Positions 25,845 to 34,769 of a stretch of 64,000 bases of DNA are shown one piece after another. How positions within the stretch are numbered: the stretch's first letter is position 1; every line of letters begins with the position of its first letter. Made by a program: the position numbers and the translations under genes. Under the pieces are notes generated by a model. That model did no database searches. It saw only the letters and a program-made list of their open reading frames with translations, and was not told where the DNA came from. Source of the DNA: Gordonia hongkongensis (GTDB taxonomy: Bacteria; Actinomycetota; Actinomycetes; Mycobacteriales; Mycobacteriaceae); NCBI RefSeq assembly GCF_023078355.1, contig NZ_CP095552.1, forward strand, positions 1,426,001 through 1,490,000, written 5' to 3'.

Positions 25845-25851
25845 CCAGAAA

Positions 25852-27185
25852 CTAGCCGGCGGACTCCTTCTCAGCCCCCGCCGACTGACCGACTTCCACC
25901 GCCCGGTCCTGCTTCTTCTTGTTCCGCTTCGGCAACAGGGGGATGCGGGGCCGGGCGGTGAGCCATTTGCTGAACGGTAGGCGTAGGAGGACGTCGACGA
26001 GCGCCAGCGAGGCCGTCAGTACCAGCACGACCAAGATGATCGAGCGCAGGATCGCCGAATGCGGGAACCAGTCGAAGAGGCCGCTGAGGAATCCGACGCG
26101 TCCGAGGACGTCCAGGATCAGCGGGTGTACCGCGAAGACCCCGAAAGCGCGCAGGGTCGCCTGGGAGACCAGTTTTCCGCCGGCGGGCCGGCCGGCGGCG
26201 CGTCGGTCATCCCAGACGAGGCCGATCAGCCACAGCAGGACGAAGCCGCCGATGAACCAGGGGAGCGACACCGGGTTCCAGGCGGTGTTGGCCTTCCACG
26301 GCACGTTGCCCGGCGATGTCGCCAACAGGTATCCGGCAACGGGAAGGCCGCGCAGCCCGCCGCGACCAGGACGACCGTCGCCATGTGGTCGCGGAGCCAA
26401 CGATCGACCGCCTCGCGATGCTGCGCGGCCAGCACGCCCATGGTGATGAAGAGCGCGTACATCGGCAGCGTCTTCCACAGGTGCTGGTAGGCGACGTCCC
26501 ACACCTGACCCGACGGTCGGGGCAGGTACTGGTAGATGACGAACACCAGCAGCTGGATCGCGGTCCCGCCGGCCAGCATCAGCCACGGTCGGCTGCGGCC
26601 CCGCTCGAACAGCCACGAGATCAGCGGGAAGAACAGGTAGATCTGCATCGAGATCAGCAGGAAGTACAGCTGATACTTGCCCTCGCCGACGAGGAGGTCG
26701 TGCGCGAGGCGCGGCGCCATCTCACTGATCGGCGGGAACGGATTGTCGGCGATGATGATGTGGTCGGTGATCGTGTAGATCAGCGTCCATGCCAGGTAGG
26801 GCCCGACGACGAGCCCGAAACGACGCCGCCAGAACTGCCACGGCGACATCTCCCGACCCTGCATGCTCAGCACGAGGACGTAGAGGGTCACCGCCACGAA
26901 GCCGTATCGCGTCAGGTGGCACAGGGTGCCGACGAGATTCGCGCCCCTGATCTCGTCGGCACCGCCGTTGATGGCGTTGATGCTGTGCGCGACGACCACG
27001 AAGGTGAACAGGACGACCCGGACGAAGTCGGCGGTGTGCGCCCGACCGCGGGGCTTGGTCGTGGGCGCGGGAGGGGCCGACTCGGCGGGACGGGGTGCCA
27101 CGGTGGCGGAGTCCGGCGACTCGACAGCGGTGGCCGTGGTCTCGTCGTCGTCGGCGGTGCGCGCCGATCCTGATGCCGCGTGCAC
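25852..27185 (-). pseudogene. Acyltransferase family 3 membrane protein, one frameshift
   Basis: Together the two frames give an integral-membrane acyltransferase of about 440 residues with roughly ten membrane segments. The 5' frame runs from the GTG at 27185 (or TTG at 27188) with a polar N-terminus, HTADFVRVVLFTFVVVAHS (first segment with its conserved His) and GKYQLYFLLISMQIYLFFP. At about 26342, after VLVAAGCAAFP, the frame changes to VAGYLLATSPGNVPW and continues to a basic C-terminus (LLPKRNKKKQD). One base missing, or two extra, near the CCCG run explains it. These enzymes acetylate sugars of cell-wall glycans or exopolysaccharide. It converges with lcp. Confidence 0.8.
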
Positions 27186-27503
27186 CAACGAAAAGACCTC
27201 CCCGGGTGAAACGGTAGAACGTATGCGGTAGGCAGTGTACGGACACAGGCTGGCAGGAACCTCAACGCCGGGGTGTCCTCAGTGGTGACGATCACAGCCG
27301 GAAATGTCCGGTTCGCGTCGGGGTTGATTGTACCGGTGCTCGCATTCCGACGCCGGGCGTCACATATCGTCGTGGGTGTTCCCGGCGACGGGGGGCGAGC
27401 TACACGATCTTCACAATCTGAGGTGTGTGGTGTGGCCGGGTGAGGTCGCTCGCGTAGACTCCCGCTGTCGGGGAGCCGCGCCACCGTGGGCTCTTCGCGG
27501 TCC
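27186..27503. other. Gene-free stretch upstream of tRNA-Arg
   Basis: No credible coding frame. A -10-like TAGACT at 27455-27460, 44 bases before the tRNA, may be its promoter, and the promoter of the minus-strand acyltransferase must lie at the other side. Nothing else stands out. Confidence 0.4.
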
Positions 27504-27579
27504 GCCTTCGTAGCTCAGGGGATAGAGCAACCCTCTCCTAAAGGGTAGGTCGTAGGTTCGAATCCTACCGAGGGCACCA
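27504..27579 (+). tRNA. tRNA-Arg (anticodon CCT)
   Basis: 76 nt including an encoded CCA. Acceptor stem GCCTTCG pairs with CGAGGGC (one G-T pair), the D-arm has TAGCTCAGGGGATAGAGCA, the anticodon arm ACCCT-CTCCTAA-AGGGT places CCT at 34-36, and the T-arm contains GGTTCGAATCC. It reads AGG, a rare codon in GC-rich actinobacteria. No integrase or att-like duplication is seen beside it. Confidence 0.97.
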
Positions 27580-27624
27580 GTCTGGCCGTTCCGCTGCGCG
27601 AGTGCCGTCTCGCGGGGTTTCGGC

Positions 27625-28587
27625 CTACGAACTCGCGCCGGATTTCGCGAACCGCCGACGGTAGACGAGTGGCGAGACGCCGACACTCGCGGCGAAATGG
27701 TGTCGCAGCAGCGTCGCCGACGTGAAGCCGACCTGGCGTGCCACCTCGTCGACGCTGGCGGTGGTCGTCTCGAGCAGGTTCTTCGCCGACAGCACTCGCT
27801 GTTCGGTCAGCCAGCGGCGAGGCGAGATGCCGACCTCGTCGACGAAGCGACGCGCAAAGGTACGTCCGGACATGTGCATCCGGGACGCCATGTCGTCGAT
27901 GCTGATGTCGCGGTCGAGGTTGGCCGTCATCCAGGCCAAGAGCGACCCGAAGCCCTCGTCGGTGCACGCCGGCATCGGGGCCTCGACGAACTGGCGTTGT
28001 CCGCCGTCGCGGTGTGGCGGCACGACCATGCGCCGCGCGATGCGGTTGGCGACGGCCGGTCCCCAGGATTCGCGGACCAGATGCAACGACGCGTCGATCC
28101 CGGCGGCTGTGCCGGCGCTCGTGGTCACGGGTCCGTCGTCGACGAAGAGGACGTCGGTGTCGACCTGCGCCTGGGGGAACATGCGCGCGAGATGGTCGCC
28201 GTAGCGCCAGTGGGTGGTGCACCGACGGCCGTCGAGGAGTCCGGCCGCGCCGGCGACGAACGCGCCCGAGCAGACGGTGAGGACACGTCCGCCGTTGTCG
28301 ACGACCGCACGGATGGTGTCCAGGATCTCGACGGGGTAGTCGCCGCTGATGCTTCCGCCGGGGATGACGACGAGATCGACGTCGCGGCACTCGTCCAGGG
28401 TGTGCGAGACCTGGATCGACACCCCGTTGCCGACGGCCAGCGCGGTATCGGGATCCGGTGTGGCGACCCGGAAGTCGAAGGCGGGGACGTCGTCGTCGGT
28501 GCGGTCGAGGCCGAACACCTCGTGGACGACACCGAATTCGAAGAGCGCGACGTGTCCGTACAGGAGGACACCAACCGAATGCAGCAC
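27625..28587 (-). CDS. GlxA-type AraC regulator with DJ-1/PfpI domain
   Basis: 320 residues from the GTG at 28587. Residues about 1-185 form a DJ-1/PfpI (glutamine-amidotransferase-like) domain with LVVIPGGSISGDYP and VLTVCSGAFVAGAAGLLDG; the Cys in the nucleophile-elbow position is kept. Residues about 215-315 are an AraC helix-turn-helix pair: DRDISIDDMASRMHMSGRTFARRFVDEVGIS, then ASVDEVARQVGFTS and ATLLRHHF. Family members sense small metabolites and activate neighbouring catabolic genes. The divergent small membrane protein gene starts 83 bases away and is the nearest possible target. The ligand is unknown. Confidence 0.87.
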   Translation of the reverse strand: MLHSVGVLLYGHVALFEFGVVHEVFGLDRTDDDVPAFDFRVATPDPDTALAVGNGVSIQVSHTLDECRDVDLVVIPGGSISGDYPVEILDTIRAVVDNGGRVLTVCSGAFVAGAAGLLDGRRCTTHWRYGDHLARMFPQAQVDTDVLFVDDGPVTTSAGTAAGIDASLHLVRESWGPAVANRIARRMVVPPHRDGGQRQFVEAPMPACTDEGFGSLLAWMTANLDRDISIDDMASRMHMSGRTFARRFVDEVGISPRRWLTEQRVLSAKNLLETTTASVDEVARQVGFTSATLLRHHFAASVGVSPLVYRRRFAKSGASS

Positions 28588-28669
28588 CTGACCAGTATGG
28601 CAGATAATTTGCGAACATCGACTGAACTGCCACTGGTGGCCGAAATGATGTGGGCGGAGGATTACTGCC

Positions 28670-28894
28670 ATGACACTCCTCTTCGTTCTCGCCCTTGTCG
28701 TGGTCGCCTCGGTCGTCGGTGCAGCCGGCCTACTGAGTCTCACCGCGCGACGTACCCCCGTCGGCCAGCGGACGCCGGGCCAGCGGATTGCCGACTGGTT
28801 CACCCGGAATCCGCGGCGCCCCTACGGTCCCGACACTGAGCGCGTGGCAGCAGAACTGAGCATCCTCACCCGCCGGTACGACAAGCTCATCTGA
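28670..28894 (+). CDS. Small membrane protein of unknown function
   Basis: 74 residues, ATG with a strong GGCGGAGG nine bases upstream. Residues 3-25 are one hydrophobic segment (LLFVLALVVVASVVGAAGLLSL), followed by a basic stretch and a C-terminus with ERVAAELSILTRRYDKLI, probably a cytoplasmic helix. No family is recognised. It lies between the divergent GlxA-type regulator and an SDR gene that starts 31 bases after its stop, so it may be the first gene of the SDR-cobF transcript. Confidence 0.7.
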   Translation: MTLLFVLALVVVASVVGAAGLLSLTARRTPVGQRTPGQRIADWFTRNPRRPYGPDTERVAAELSILTRRYDKLI

Positions 28895-28924
28895 CCCGTC
28901 GGCCGCTGCGCTACCGTTGCGGTC

Positions 28925-29734
28925 GTGAGTTCACAGACAGTCCTCGTGACCGGCGCGACCAGTGGCATCGGGGCCGAGGTCGCCCGCCAGTTCGTCGCGA
29001 GGGGACACCGGGTCTACGGCACCACCCGCAATCCGGATTCCGTACGCAACCCGATCCAGGGCGTCACCTACGTCCGGCTCGACAACGCCGACTACGAATC
29101 CGCCGAGTCCTGCGCGGCCCTCGTCGGCGACGTGGACATCCTGATCAACAACGCCGGCGAGTCCCAGGCCGGTGCGCTCGAGGACACCTCGATGGCGGCC
29201 GTCGAGGATCTGTTCCGGGTCAACGTCTTCGGGCCGATCGCGCTGACCAAAGCGGTGTTGCCCGGCATGCGTCTCCGGCGCCGGGGCACGGTCGTGATGG
29301 TCGGGTCGATGTTGTCCAGCTTCCCGGTCGCCTTCCGGTCCAATTACGCCGCGACCAAGTCGGCGCTGAAGGCCTTCGCGCTCGCGTCGCGACGCGAGTT
29401 GGCGCCGTACGGGATACGGATGATCAGTGTCGAACCCGGCACGATCGCCACCGGCATCGGTGATCGCCGGAGCATCCACATCGGCGACGACTCGCCCTAT
29501 CGCGCCGAGTACGAGACGCTCGCCGCCGCCACCCGGCGCAACGAGGACGCGGGCATCAGTGCGGTGAGCATGGCCAACCAGATCGTCGACGCCGCGCTGG
29601 CCGAGCATCCGAAGCCGTTCTACGCCAAGGGCAATCAGGCGGGAGTGGTCTTCCTGCTCCGGCGTCTCGCGCCGCGACAGCTGATCCTGGACATGACCGC
29701 GCGCAAGCACGGACTCTCGAAGGTGAAGATCTGA
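28925..29734 (+). CDS. Short-chain dehydrogenase/reductase
   Basis: 269 residues, GTG start. Classical SDR with the TGATSGIG nucleotide motif at residues 9-16, NNAGESQAG near residue 77, catalytic Ser in VMVGSML, and YAATK at the active site (Tyr about residue 140). The C-terminus is basic and lacks a membrane anchor. The PGTIATGI loop is typical of enzymes using NADP(H) on hydrophobic ketones. It ends two bases before the cobF start, so both are in one transcript, but no known step of cobalamin synthesis needs an SDR of this type, and the pairing may simply be positional. Confidence 0.85.
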   Translation: MSSQTVLVTGATSGIGAEVARQFVARGHRVYGTTRNPDSVRNPIQGVTYVRLDNADYESAESCAALVGDVDILINNAGESQAGALEDTSMAAVEDLFRVNVFGPIALTKAVLPGMRLRRRGTVVMVGSMLSSFPVAFRSNYAATKSALKAFALASRRELAPYGIRMISVEPGTIATGIGDRRSIHIGDDSPYRAEYETLAAATRRNEDAGISAVSMANQIVDAALAEHPKPFYAKGNQAGVVFLLRRLAPRQLILDMTARKHGLSKVKI

Positions 29735-29736
29735 CC

Positions 29737-30498
29737 GTGCGACTCACCTTGCGAGTCATCGGGATCGGGCCCGGCGGACCGCGTCAGATCACGCTGCAGG
29801 CGATCGACGCGATGGCCGACGTCGATGCCTTCCTCGCGCTGGAGAAGGGCACGGCGAAGAGCGGCCTCCTCGACGCACGCCGCGCCATCCTCGACGAGTA
29901 TGCGCGCGAGGGGCATTCGCTGGTGGAGATCCCCGATCCGCCACGCGACCGGGAACCGGCCGACTACGACGCCGAGGTCCGGCGCTGGCACGCCGCGCGC
30001 GCCGAGCTGATCGCCGGCGCACTGCGCGACGAGGTCGGCGACGGGGGAGTGGCCGCGTTCCTCGTCTGGGGTGACCCCGCCCTCTACGACAGCACGCTGC
30101 GGATCGTCGACGATCTCGCCGCCCGCGACGACCTCGAACTCGCTGTCGAGGTCATCCCCGGCGTGACCAGCGCGAGCGCGCTCACGGCGGCCCACCGCAT
30201 CGTCGCCAATCGCGTCGGCGAACCGATCCACACGACCACGGGCCGACGCCTCGCGGAGACGCCCGCGGGCGCCGACGCGAATCAGATCGTGATGCTCGAC
30301 GCCGACCTCACCTTCCGGAACACCGCCGACCCGGAGGATCACATCTGGTGGGGCGCCTACGTCGGCACCGAGGACGAGATCCTGATCAGCGGCAAGGTCG
30401 GTGAGGTGACGGACCGGATCGTCGAAGCTCGCGCCGAGGCCCGGGACCGGATCGGCTGGATCATGGACATCTATCTGCTGCGGAAGAGTCGCCAGTAG
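29737..30498 (+). CDS. cobF: Precorrin-6A synthase (deacetylating)
   Basis: 253 residues, GTG start two bases after the SDR stop. CobF is an S-adenosylmethionine-dependent methylase that methylates C-1 of precorrin-5 and releases acetate, in the aerobic route to vitamin B12. The tetrapyrrole-methylase fold is clear: VIGIGPGGPRQITLQAIDAM at the start, FLVWGDPALYDS in the middle, VIPGVTSASA with the substrate loop, and a CobF-specific end (GWIMDIYLLRK). No other cob gene is next to it and no cobalamin riboswitch precedes it. The downstream region is the palindromic repeat with the IS insertion. Confidence 0.93.
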   Translation: MRLTLRVIGIGPGGPRQITLQAIDAMADVDAFLALEKGTAKSGLLDARRAILDEYAREGHSLVEIPDPPRDREPADYDAEVRRWHAARAELIAGALRDEVGDGGVAAFLVWGDPALYDSTLRIVDDLAARDDLELAVEVIPGVTSASALTAAHRIVANRVGEPIHTTTGRRLAETPAGADANQIVMLDADLTFRNTADPEDHIWWGAYVGTEDEILISGKVGEVTDRIVEARAEARDRIGWIMDIYLLRKSRQ

Positions 30499-30545
30499 CC
30501 GGACCCTTCGTGACGCGCCCTCCGCAGGCTCCGGGCGCTCCTCAG

Positions 30546-32188
30546 CCTGGATCCGTGGACGGGTGCGGGGTGTCGATAACGTGAAAATGCCCTCTGAGCT
30601 GGAATGATTGGTGGTGTTGAGACAACAAAACAAACCAGTCAAAAGGCATTTTCAGTGAAAGTATCGCACACGTTCTCCGCCGAGTCCGCGGTCTTCGACG
30701 ACGATAACCTGGTGTCGCACGCCGGGCTGGTACCGGTCATGAGAGTGGCCGAGTCGACCGGGTTGGCGTCCCTGCTGGGCGAACGGGTCGATCTCGGCAC
30801 CACCCAGGTCGCCTCCGCCGGGGCCAACCTCGAGGCGAAACTGTTGACCGTGATCGCCGGATTGTGTTGCGGCGCTGACAGTATCGACGACCTCGGAAGG
30901 GTCCGCAGTGGTGGGCACACCCGCCTGTTCGACCGCGTGTACGCCCCAGCCACGATCGGACAAACGCTGCGCGAGTTCACCCCCGGACATGCCCGGCAAC
31001 TCAACGCGGTGATGACCCACACATTGCCGGCGATGTGCGCCACGGCGGGTCTGCTGCCCACCGACGGGTCCCAGGTATTTGTCGACATTGACTCACTACT
31101 ACGCCCGGTCTACGGCTACCAGAAAGAAGGCGGCTCCTACGGGCACGCCAAAATCGCCGGGCGTGAACTCCTGCGCAAAGGGTTGTCCCCACTAATCGCC
31201 ACCCTGTCCGCAGCCGGGCATGCCCCGGTGATCGCCAACGCCTGGCTACGCGCCGGGCGCACCGCTTCCGGGAACGGGGCAGCGAGAATGATCGCTGAAA
31301 CCCTGACCACCGCACGCCGGTGTGGGGCGAGCGGGGAGATCACCGTGCGCGGCGACGCCGCCTATGGCACCGCTGCGGTGATGCGTACCTGTCAACGCCT
31401 CGGAGCGACGTTCTCGCTGGTCCTGCGCACCAATACCGCGATCACCCGCGCCATCACCGCGATCGGAGACGACGCCTGGACCCCGGTGCACTATCCCGGG
31501 GCGGTCACCGACCCCGACACCGGCGAACTGATCTCTGACGCCGAAGTCGCCGAAACCACCTACACCGTGCAACCGGACTCCGCCCAGCCGGTCACCGCGC
31601 GACTGATCGTGCGTCGGGTCACAGCCCACCACCCCGCCGGCACCGACACATTGATGCCCGCGTGGCGGTACCACTCGTTTTTCACCAACACCACCGACGA
31701 CACCGTCACCGCCGACCTCATCCACCGCCGCCACGCCATCATCGAAACCGTGTTCGCCGACCTCATCGACGGACCACTGGCGCATCTGCCCTCCGGACGG
31801 TTCGGCGCCAACGCCGCCTGGCTGGCCCTGACCGCGATCAGCCACAACCTGATGCGCACCCTCGCCGCACTCACCAACACCCCCACACTGCGAGCCGCGC
31901 GGGGCGCTACGCTGCGCCGCACCCTCATCGCGATACCCGCCCGACTAGCCCGACCAGCACGAACACCGGTCCTGCACCTACCCCGACACTGGCCCACCCA
32001 ACACGCCTTCACCACCCTGTGGGCCGCGGCCAACACCACCTGACCTGACGTCGCCACCCGCCCACCCACCACCAAGGAACCCCAGTGAAAAGGCTGACAC
32101 AGGTCAGCGAATACCACACGCCCACAACACAATCAGGCGATCACGCGCCCCAACCCCACCCCACCTGAACTCCTTCCACGGATCCAGG
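30546..32188 (+). mobile_element. IS1380-family insertion sequence, complete
   Basis: 1643 bp with perfect 14-bp terminal inverted repeats (CCTGGATCCGTGGA at both ends, inverted). Flanking CTCAG at 30541-30545 and 32189-32193 is a 5-bp target duplication. One intact transposase gene fills most of it. Exact ends, intact repeats and matching duplication point to a recent insertion. Confidence 0.88.
30655..32043 (+). CDS. IS1380-family transposase
   Basis: 462 residues from the GTG at 30655; the frame is open for 17 codons further upstream with no better start. The IS1380 DDE catalytic core is present: FVDIDSLLRPVYGYQKEGGSYG with the first Asp near residue 145, EITVRGDAAYGTA with the second near residue 233, and a C-terminal HRRHAIIETVFADL containing the Glu region near residue 366. 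The N-terminal region (LVSHAGLVPVMRVAE) is the family signature. It has no frameshift or stop and should be functional. Its codon use is similar to its neighbours, so the element probably circulates among actinobacteria. Confidence 0.92.
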   Translation: MKVSHTFSAESAVFDDDNLVSHAGLVPVMRVAESTGLASLLGERVDLGTTQVASAGANLEAKLLTVIAGLCCGADSIDDLGRVRSGGHTRLFDRVYAPATIGQTLREFTPGHARQLNAVMTHTLPAMCATAGLLPTDGSQVFVDIDSLLRPVYGYQKEGGSYGHAKIAGRELLRKGLSPLIATLSAAGHAPVIANAWLRAGRTASGNGAARMIAETLTTARRCGASGEITVRGDAAYGTAAVMRTCQRLGATFSLVLRTNTAITRAITAIGDDAWTPVHYPGAVTDPDTGELISDAEVAETTYTVQPDSAQPVTARLIVRRVTAHHPAGTDTLMPAWRYHSFFTNTTDDTVTADLIHRRHAIIETVFADLIDGPLAHLPSGRFGANAAWLALTAISHNLMRTLAALTNTPTLRAARGATLRRTLIAIPARLARPARTPVLHLPRHWPTQHAFTTLWAAANTT

Positions 32189-32300
32189 CTCAGGGAACGG
32201 AGGGGCTGCGCTCGCTTCCTCGCACCTCGGGGCCCACCCCGCTCCCTGAGGAGCGAGCTTGCGAGCGTCACGAAGGGTCCTGGTGAGATGCGTCGCCAGA

Positions 32301-33050
32301 TCACAGGTGCTCTCGCGCCACCAGTTCCACCGTCACGAGCATCGCGATGGAACTCACCGCGAGCAAGGCGATCAGCACGAACATCTGCATCGCCGCGGCC
32401 GCCCACACCGACGCCCCGCCGAGGACCATGCCGACGAACGCGCCGGGGATCGTGACGAGTCCCACCGACTTCGTCTGATCGAGGCCGGGGACGAGCGCGG
32501 TCGCCGAGGGCGGGCCGGCGATCTCCATCCGAGCGTCCCGCGGGTCGAAGCCGAGCGACAGCGCGGCTTCCACCTCGCCGCGACGGACCGACAGCTCGTC
32601 ATGCGCCCGGCGTCCGGCGAGCGAGGCGGTGACCATCGCGCCGCCGAGCATGATGCCGGCAGTGGGGATCACAGCGATGCCGCGGGCAGGAAGCACACCG
32701 ACTGTCACCAGAGCGGTGACGATCGCGATCGTCGGCGCCGCCACCGGCCCGGCACACCAGGCGGTTCCCGCCAGGCGGGGACCCCCCGGTCGCACTCGTC
32801 GGGCCGAGGTCCAGGACGCGGCGGTCGCCATCACCGCGACGAACAGCGCCGAGGCCCACAGGTGGGGGATGACGGCGGCGAGCACGGCAGCCAGCGCCGC
32901 GAGTTGCGCGCCGGCCCGGAGCGCGGCGACGACGGTCTCCCGGGCCAATCCGCTCCGACGGTTCACCAGCACGGCGACCACGGCCAGCAGTACGACGGCC
33001 ACCACCAGTGCGGGCCCGATGCGCACCACCGCGTCGCCGATGCCGTTCAC
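32301..33050 (-). CDS. FetB/UPF0014-family ABC transporter permease
   Basis: 249 residues, GTG start. Six to seven membrane segments, with the UPF0014 landmarks LRAGAQLAALAAVL, VIPTAGIMLGGAMVTASLAGRR and, near the end, TKSVGLVTIPGAFVGMVLGG. In Escherichia coli FetB pairs with the ATPase FetA in iron export and peroxide resistance. No ATPase gene is next to this one; it follows the cysQ gene by nine bases on the same strand, so the pair is one operon. The protein might use an ATPase encoded elsewhere. Metal specificity is not visible in the sequence. Confidence 0.82.
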   Translation of the reverse strand: MNGIGDAVVRIGPALVVAVVLLAVVAVLVNRRSGLARETVVAALRAGAQLAALAAVLAAVIPHLWASALFVAVMATAASWTSARRVRPGGPRLAGTAWCAGPVAAPTIAIVTALVTVGVLPARGIAVIPTAGIMLGGAMVTASLAGRRAHDELSVRRGEVEAALSLGFDPRDARMEIAGPPSATALVPGLDQTKSVGLVTIPGAFVGMVLGGASVWAAAAMQMFVLIALLAVSSIAMLVTVELVAREHL

Positions 33051-33059
33051 CGGTTCAGT

Positions 33060-33800
33060 TCACCAGATCTGACGCAGCGCGCCGAGCATCTCCTCGCGGA
33101 TCTCGCTGCGGCAGATGACGAAGTCCGGCATGTACGGATGCCGGTTGTTGTATACGATCTCCGACCCGTCGAGGCGACTGCAGTGCAGTCCGGCCGCCAG
33201 GGCGACCCCCACCGGCGCTGCGTTGTCCCACTCGTACTGACCGCCGGCGTGGACATAGGCATCGGCATCCCCGCGGACGACGGCCATCGCCTTCGCGCCG
33301 GCCGAACCGACCGGCACCATCTGCAGACCCAGCCGGTTCGCCACGTAGCTGGTCTCATACGAGCCGCCCCACCGGGAGGTGACGAGACGCCGGGTCAGTT
33401 CGCCGGTGGTCTCCGCGACGGTGTCGGAACGGAACAGTTCACCCGTCGCGGGCAGGGACACCGACGCCTCGGTGACGATCCCGCTCTCGGTCAGCGCGAC
33501 GTGTACGGCCCAGTCCGGCGAGCCGCCGGCGAATTCCCTTGTGCCGTCCAGGGGGTCGATGATCCACACGCGCGACGCGGTGGCCCGGTCGCCGACGTCG
33601 GCGGCTTCCTCGGACAACACCGCATCGCGTGGCCGGTGTTTGCGGAGCACCGTCGAGATCCAAGCCTGCGCAAGCGCATCGCCCACATCGCCGAGCATCG
33701 CGCCGCCGAGCAGGTCGCCCGAACGGATTCCGAGGAGTACTTCGCCGGCTCCCTGCGCGATCCGGGCGGCCAGCTCGGCGTCGGAAAGTCGGGAGTTCAT
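33060..33800 (-). CDS. cysQ: 3'(2'),5'-bisphosphate nucleotidase / inositol monophosphatase-family protein (CysQ-like)
   Basis: 246 residues from the ATG at 33800. The Mg-dependent, lithium-sensitive phosphatase signature is clear: LSEEAAD (first metal Glu), WIIDPLDGTREFAGG (metal-binding Asp residues) and the C-terminal YEWDNAAPVGVALAAGL. Members of this clade remove the 3' phosphate from PAP or PAPS, recycling the by-product of sulfate assimilation; some also hydrolyse inositol phosphates. The start is 25 bases from the divergent glycosylase gene. It leads an operon with the FetB-like permease. The assignment to CysQ rather than a general inositol monophosphatase rests on the REFAGG and SEE motifs. 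Confidence 0.88.
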   Translation of the reverse strand: MNSRLSDAELAARIAQGAGEVLLGIRSGDLLGGAMLGDVGDALAQAWISTVLRKHRPRDAVLSEEAADVGDRATASRVWIIDPLDGTREFAGGSPDWAVHVALTESGIVTEASVSLPATGELFRSDTVAETTGELTRRLVTSRWGGSYETSYVANRLGLQMVPVGSAGAKAMAVVRGDADAYVHAGGQYEWDNAAPVGVALAAGLHCSRLDGSEIVYNNRHPYMPDFVICRSEIREEMLGALRQIW

Positions 33801-33825
33801 CCCACAACTAGAGCACACTGGTGGC

Positions 33826-34716
33826 ATGCCTGAGCTCCCAGAGGTGGCCGCCATCGCCGACTACGTCGACGGCCGTGCGGCCGGACTGCCGATCCGCCGG
33901 GTCGACGTCGCGTCGTTGTCGGTCCTGAAGACCGCCGACCCGCCCTACACGGCGCTGATGGACCGGATCGTCGAATCCGTCGGCCGGGTGGGGAAGTACC
34001 TGGTCATCCGTACCATTCCCGGTTCGGCGGCCACTGCGTCAGAGCCGTTGCTGCAGCTGGTCATCCATCTGTCGCGGGCGGGCTGGGTGCGGTGGAGCGA
34101 GGACCTGTCGCCCAAACCCCTGCGGCCGGGCGGGAAGAGCCCGATCGCCCTGCGCGTGCACTGCGGCCTACCCGGTGAGGGGTTCGACGTCACCGAGGCC
34201 GGGACGCAGAAACGACTCGCGGTGTGGCTGGTCCGCGACCTCGCCGACGTCGAACGGATCGCCGGTCTGGGACCCGACGCGCTCGAGCTGACGTCCGAAC
34301 AGTTCGCCGAGATCCTCGCCGGCACCACCGGCCGGATCAAGAACGTGCTCACCGACCAGCACACCATCGCCGGGATCGGCAACGCCTACTCCGACGAGAT
34401 CCTGCACACCGCACACCTGTCGCCGTTCGCGTCGTCGAAAACACTGAAGGCCGACCAGGTCGCGACCCTCTACGACGCCATGCGCGGCGTGCTCACCGAC
34501 GCGACCGGGCGTCTGGAGGGGCAGGCCGTCGCGCGGCTGAAGTCCGAGAAGCGCACCGGTCTGCGCGTGCACGCCCGCACCGGCCTGCCCTGTCCGGTGT
34601 GCGGCGACATCGTCCGCGAGGTGTCGTTCGCGGACCGGTCCTTCCAGTACTGCGCCACGTGCCAGACGGGCGGGAAGGTGCTGGCGGACCGTCGGATGTC
34701 GCGGTTGCTGAAGTAG
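33826..34716 (+). CDS. Fpg/Nei-family DNA glycosylase
   Basis: 296 residues; the ATG at 33826 gives the invariant MPELPEV N-terminus whose Pro2 is the catalytic nucleophile and Glu3 the helper. The helix-two-turn-helix (AGIGNAYSDEILHTAHLSPF) lies near residues 180-200. A C-terminal zinc finger of the C-x2-C...C-x2-C type is present (CPVCG...YCATCQ). These enzymes remove oxidised bases (8-oxoguanine or oxidised pyrimidines) and nick the strand. The protein corresponds in place to Rv0944 of mycobacteria, which lies in the same order before an SDR and pgi. Base preference cannot be told from sequence alone. Confidence 0.92.
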   Translation: MPELPEVAAIADYVDGRAAGLPIRRVDVASLSVLKTADPPYTALMDRIVESVGRVGKYLVIRTIPGSAATASEPLLQLVIHLSRAGWVRWSEDLSPKPLRPGGKSPIALRVHCGLPGEGFDVTEAGTQKRLAVWLVRDLADVERIAGLGPDALELTSEQFAEILAGTTGRIKNVLTDQHTIAGIGNAYSDEILHTAHLSPFASSKTLKADQVATLYDAMRGVLTDATGRLEGQAVARLKSEKRTGLRVHARTGLPCPVCGDIVREVSFADRSFQYCATCQTGGKVLADRRMSRLLK

Positions 34717-34769
34717 GTCGCGCCGGGCGACCGGGAAGGCAGAACTTACCGGCCGGTAGCCTGGTCCTC

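Larger units (their letters stand above)
30501..32280. repeat. Palindromic intergenic repeat split by the IS element
   Basis: The left part (30501-30545) begins GGACCCTTCGTGACGC and the right part (32189-32280) ends with the exact complement of that, GCGTCACGAAGGGTCC. Rejoined without the IS they form an imperfect palindrome of about 135 bases between the convergent genes cobF and fetB. The right arm (about 32241-32280) matches the repeat at 45101-45141 almost base for base in inverted orientation. It is one copy of a dispersed family and may act as a terminator. Confidence 0.7.

Noticed and set aside
27504..27579. tRNA-Arg as an integration site
   Set aside because: No integrase nearby and no direct repeat of the tRNA 3' end found in the window.
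28350..28410. Short repeats in the GlxA-type regulator gene as operators
   Set aside because: They lie in coding sequence and arise from repeated GTC/GAC codons.
29600..29740. Cobalamin riboswitch upstream of cobF
   Set aside because: cobF follows the SDR stop by two bases; no B12-box-like sequence is seen in or before the gap.
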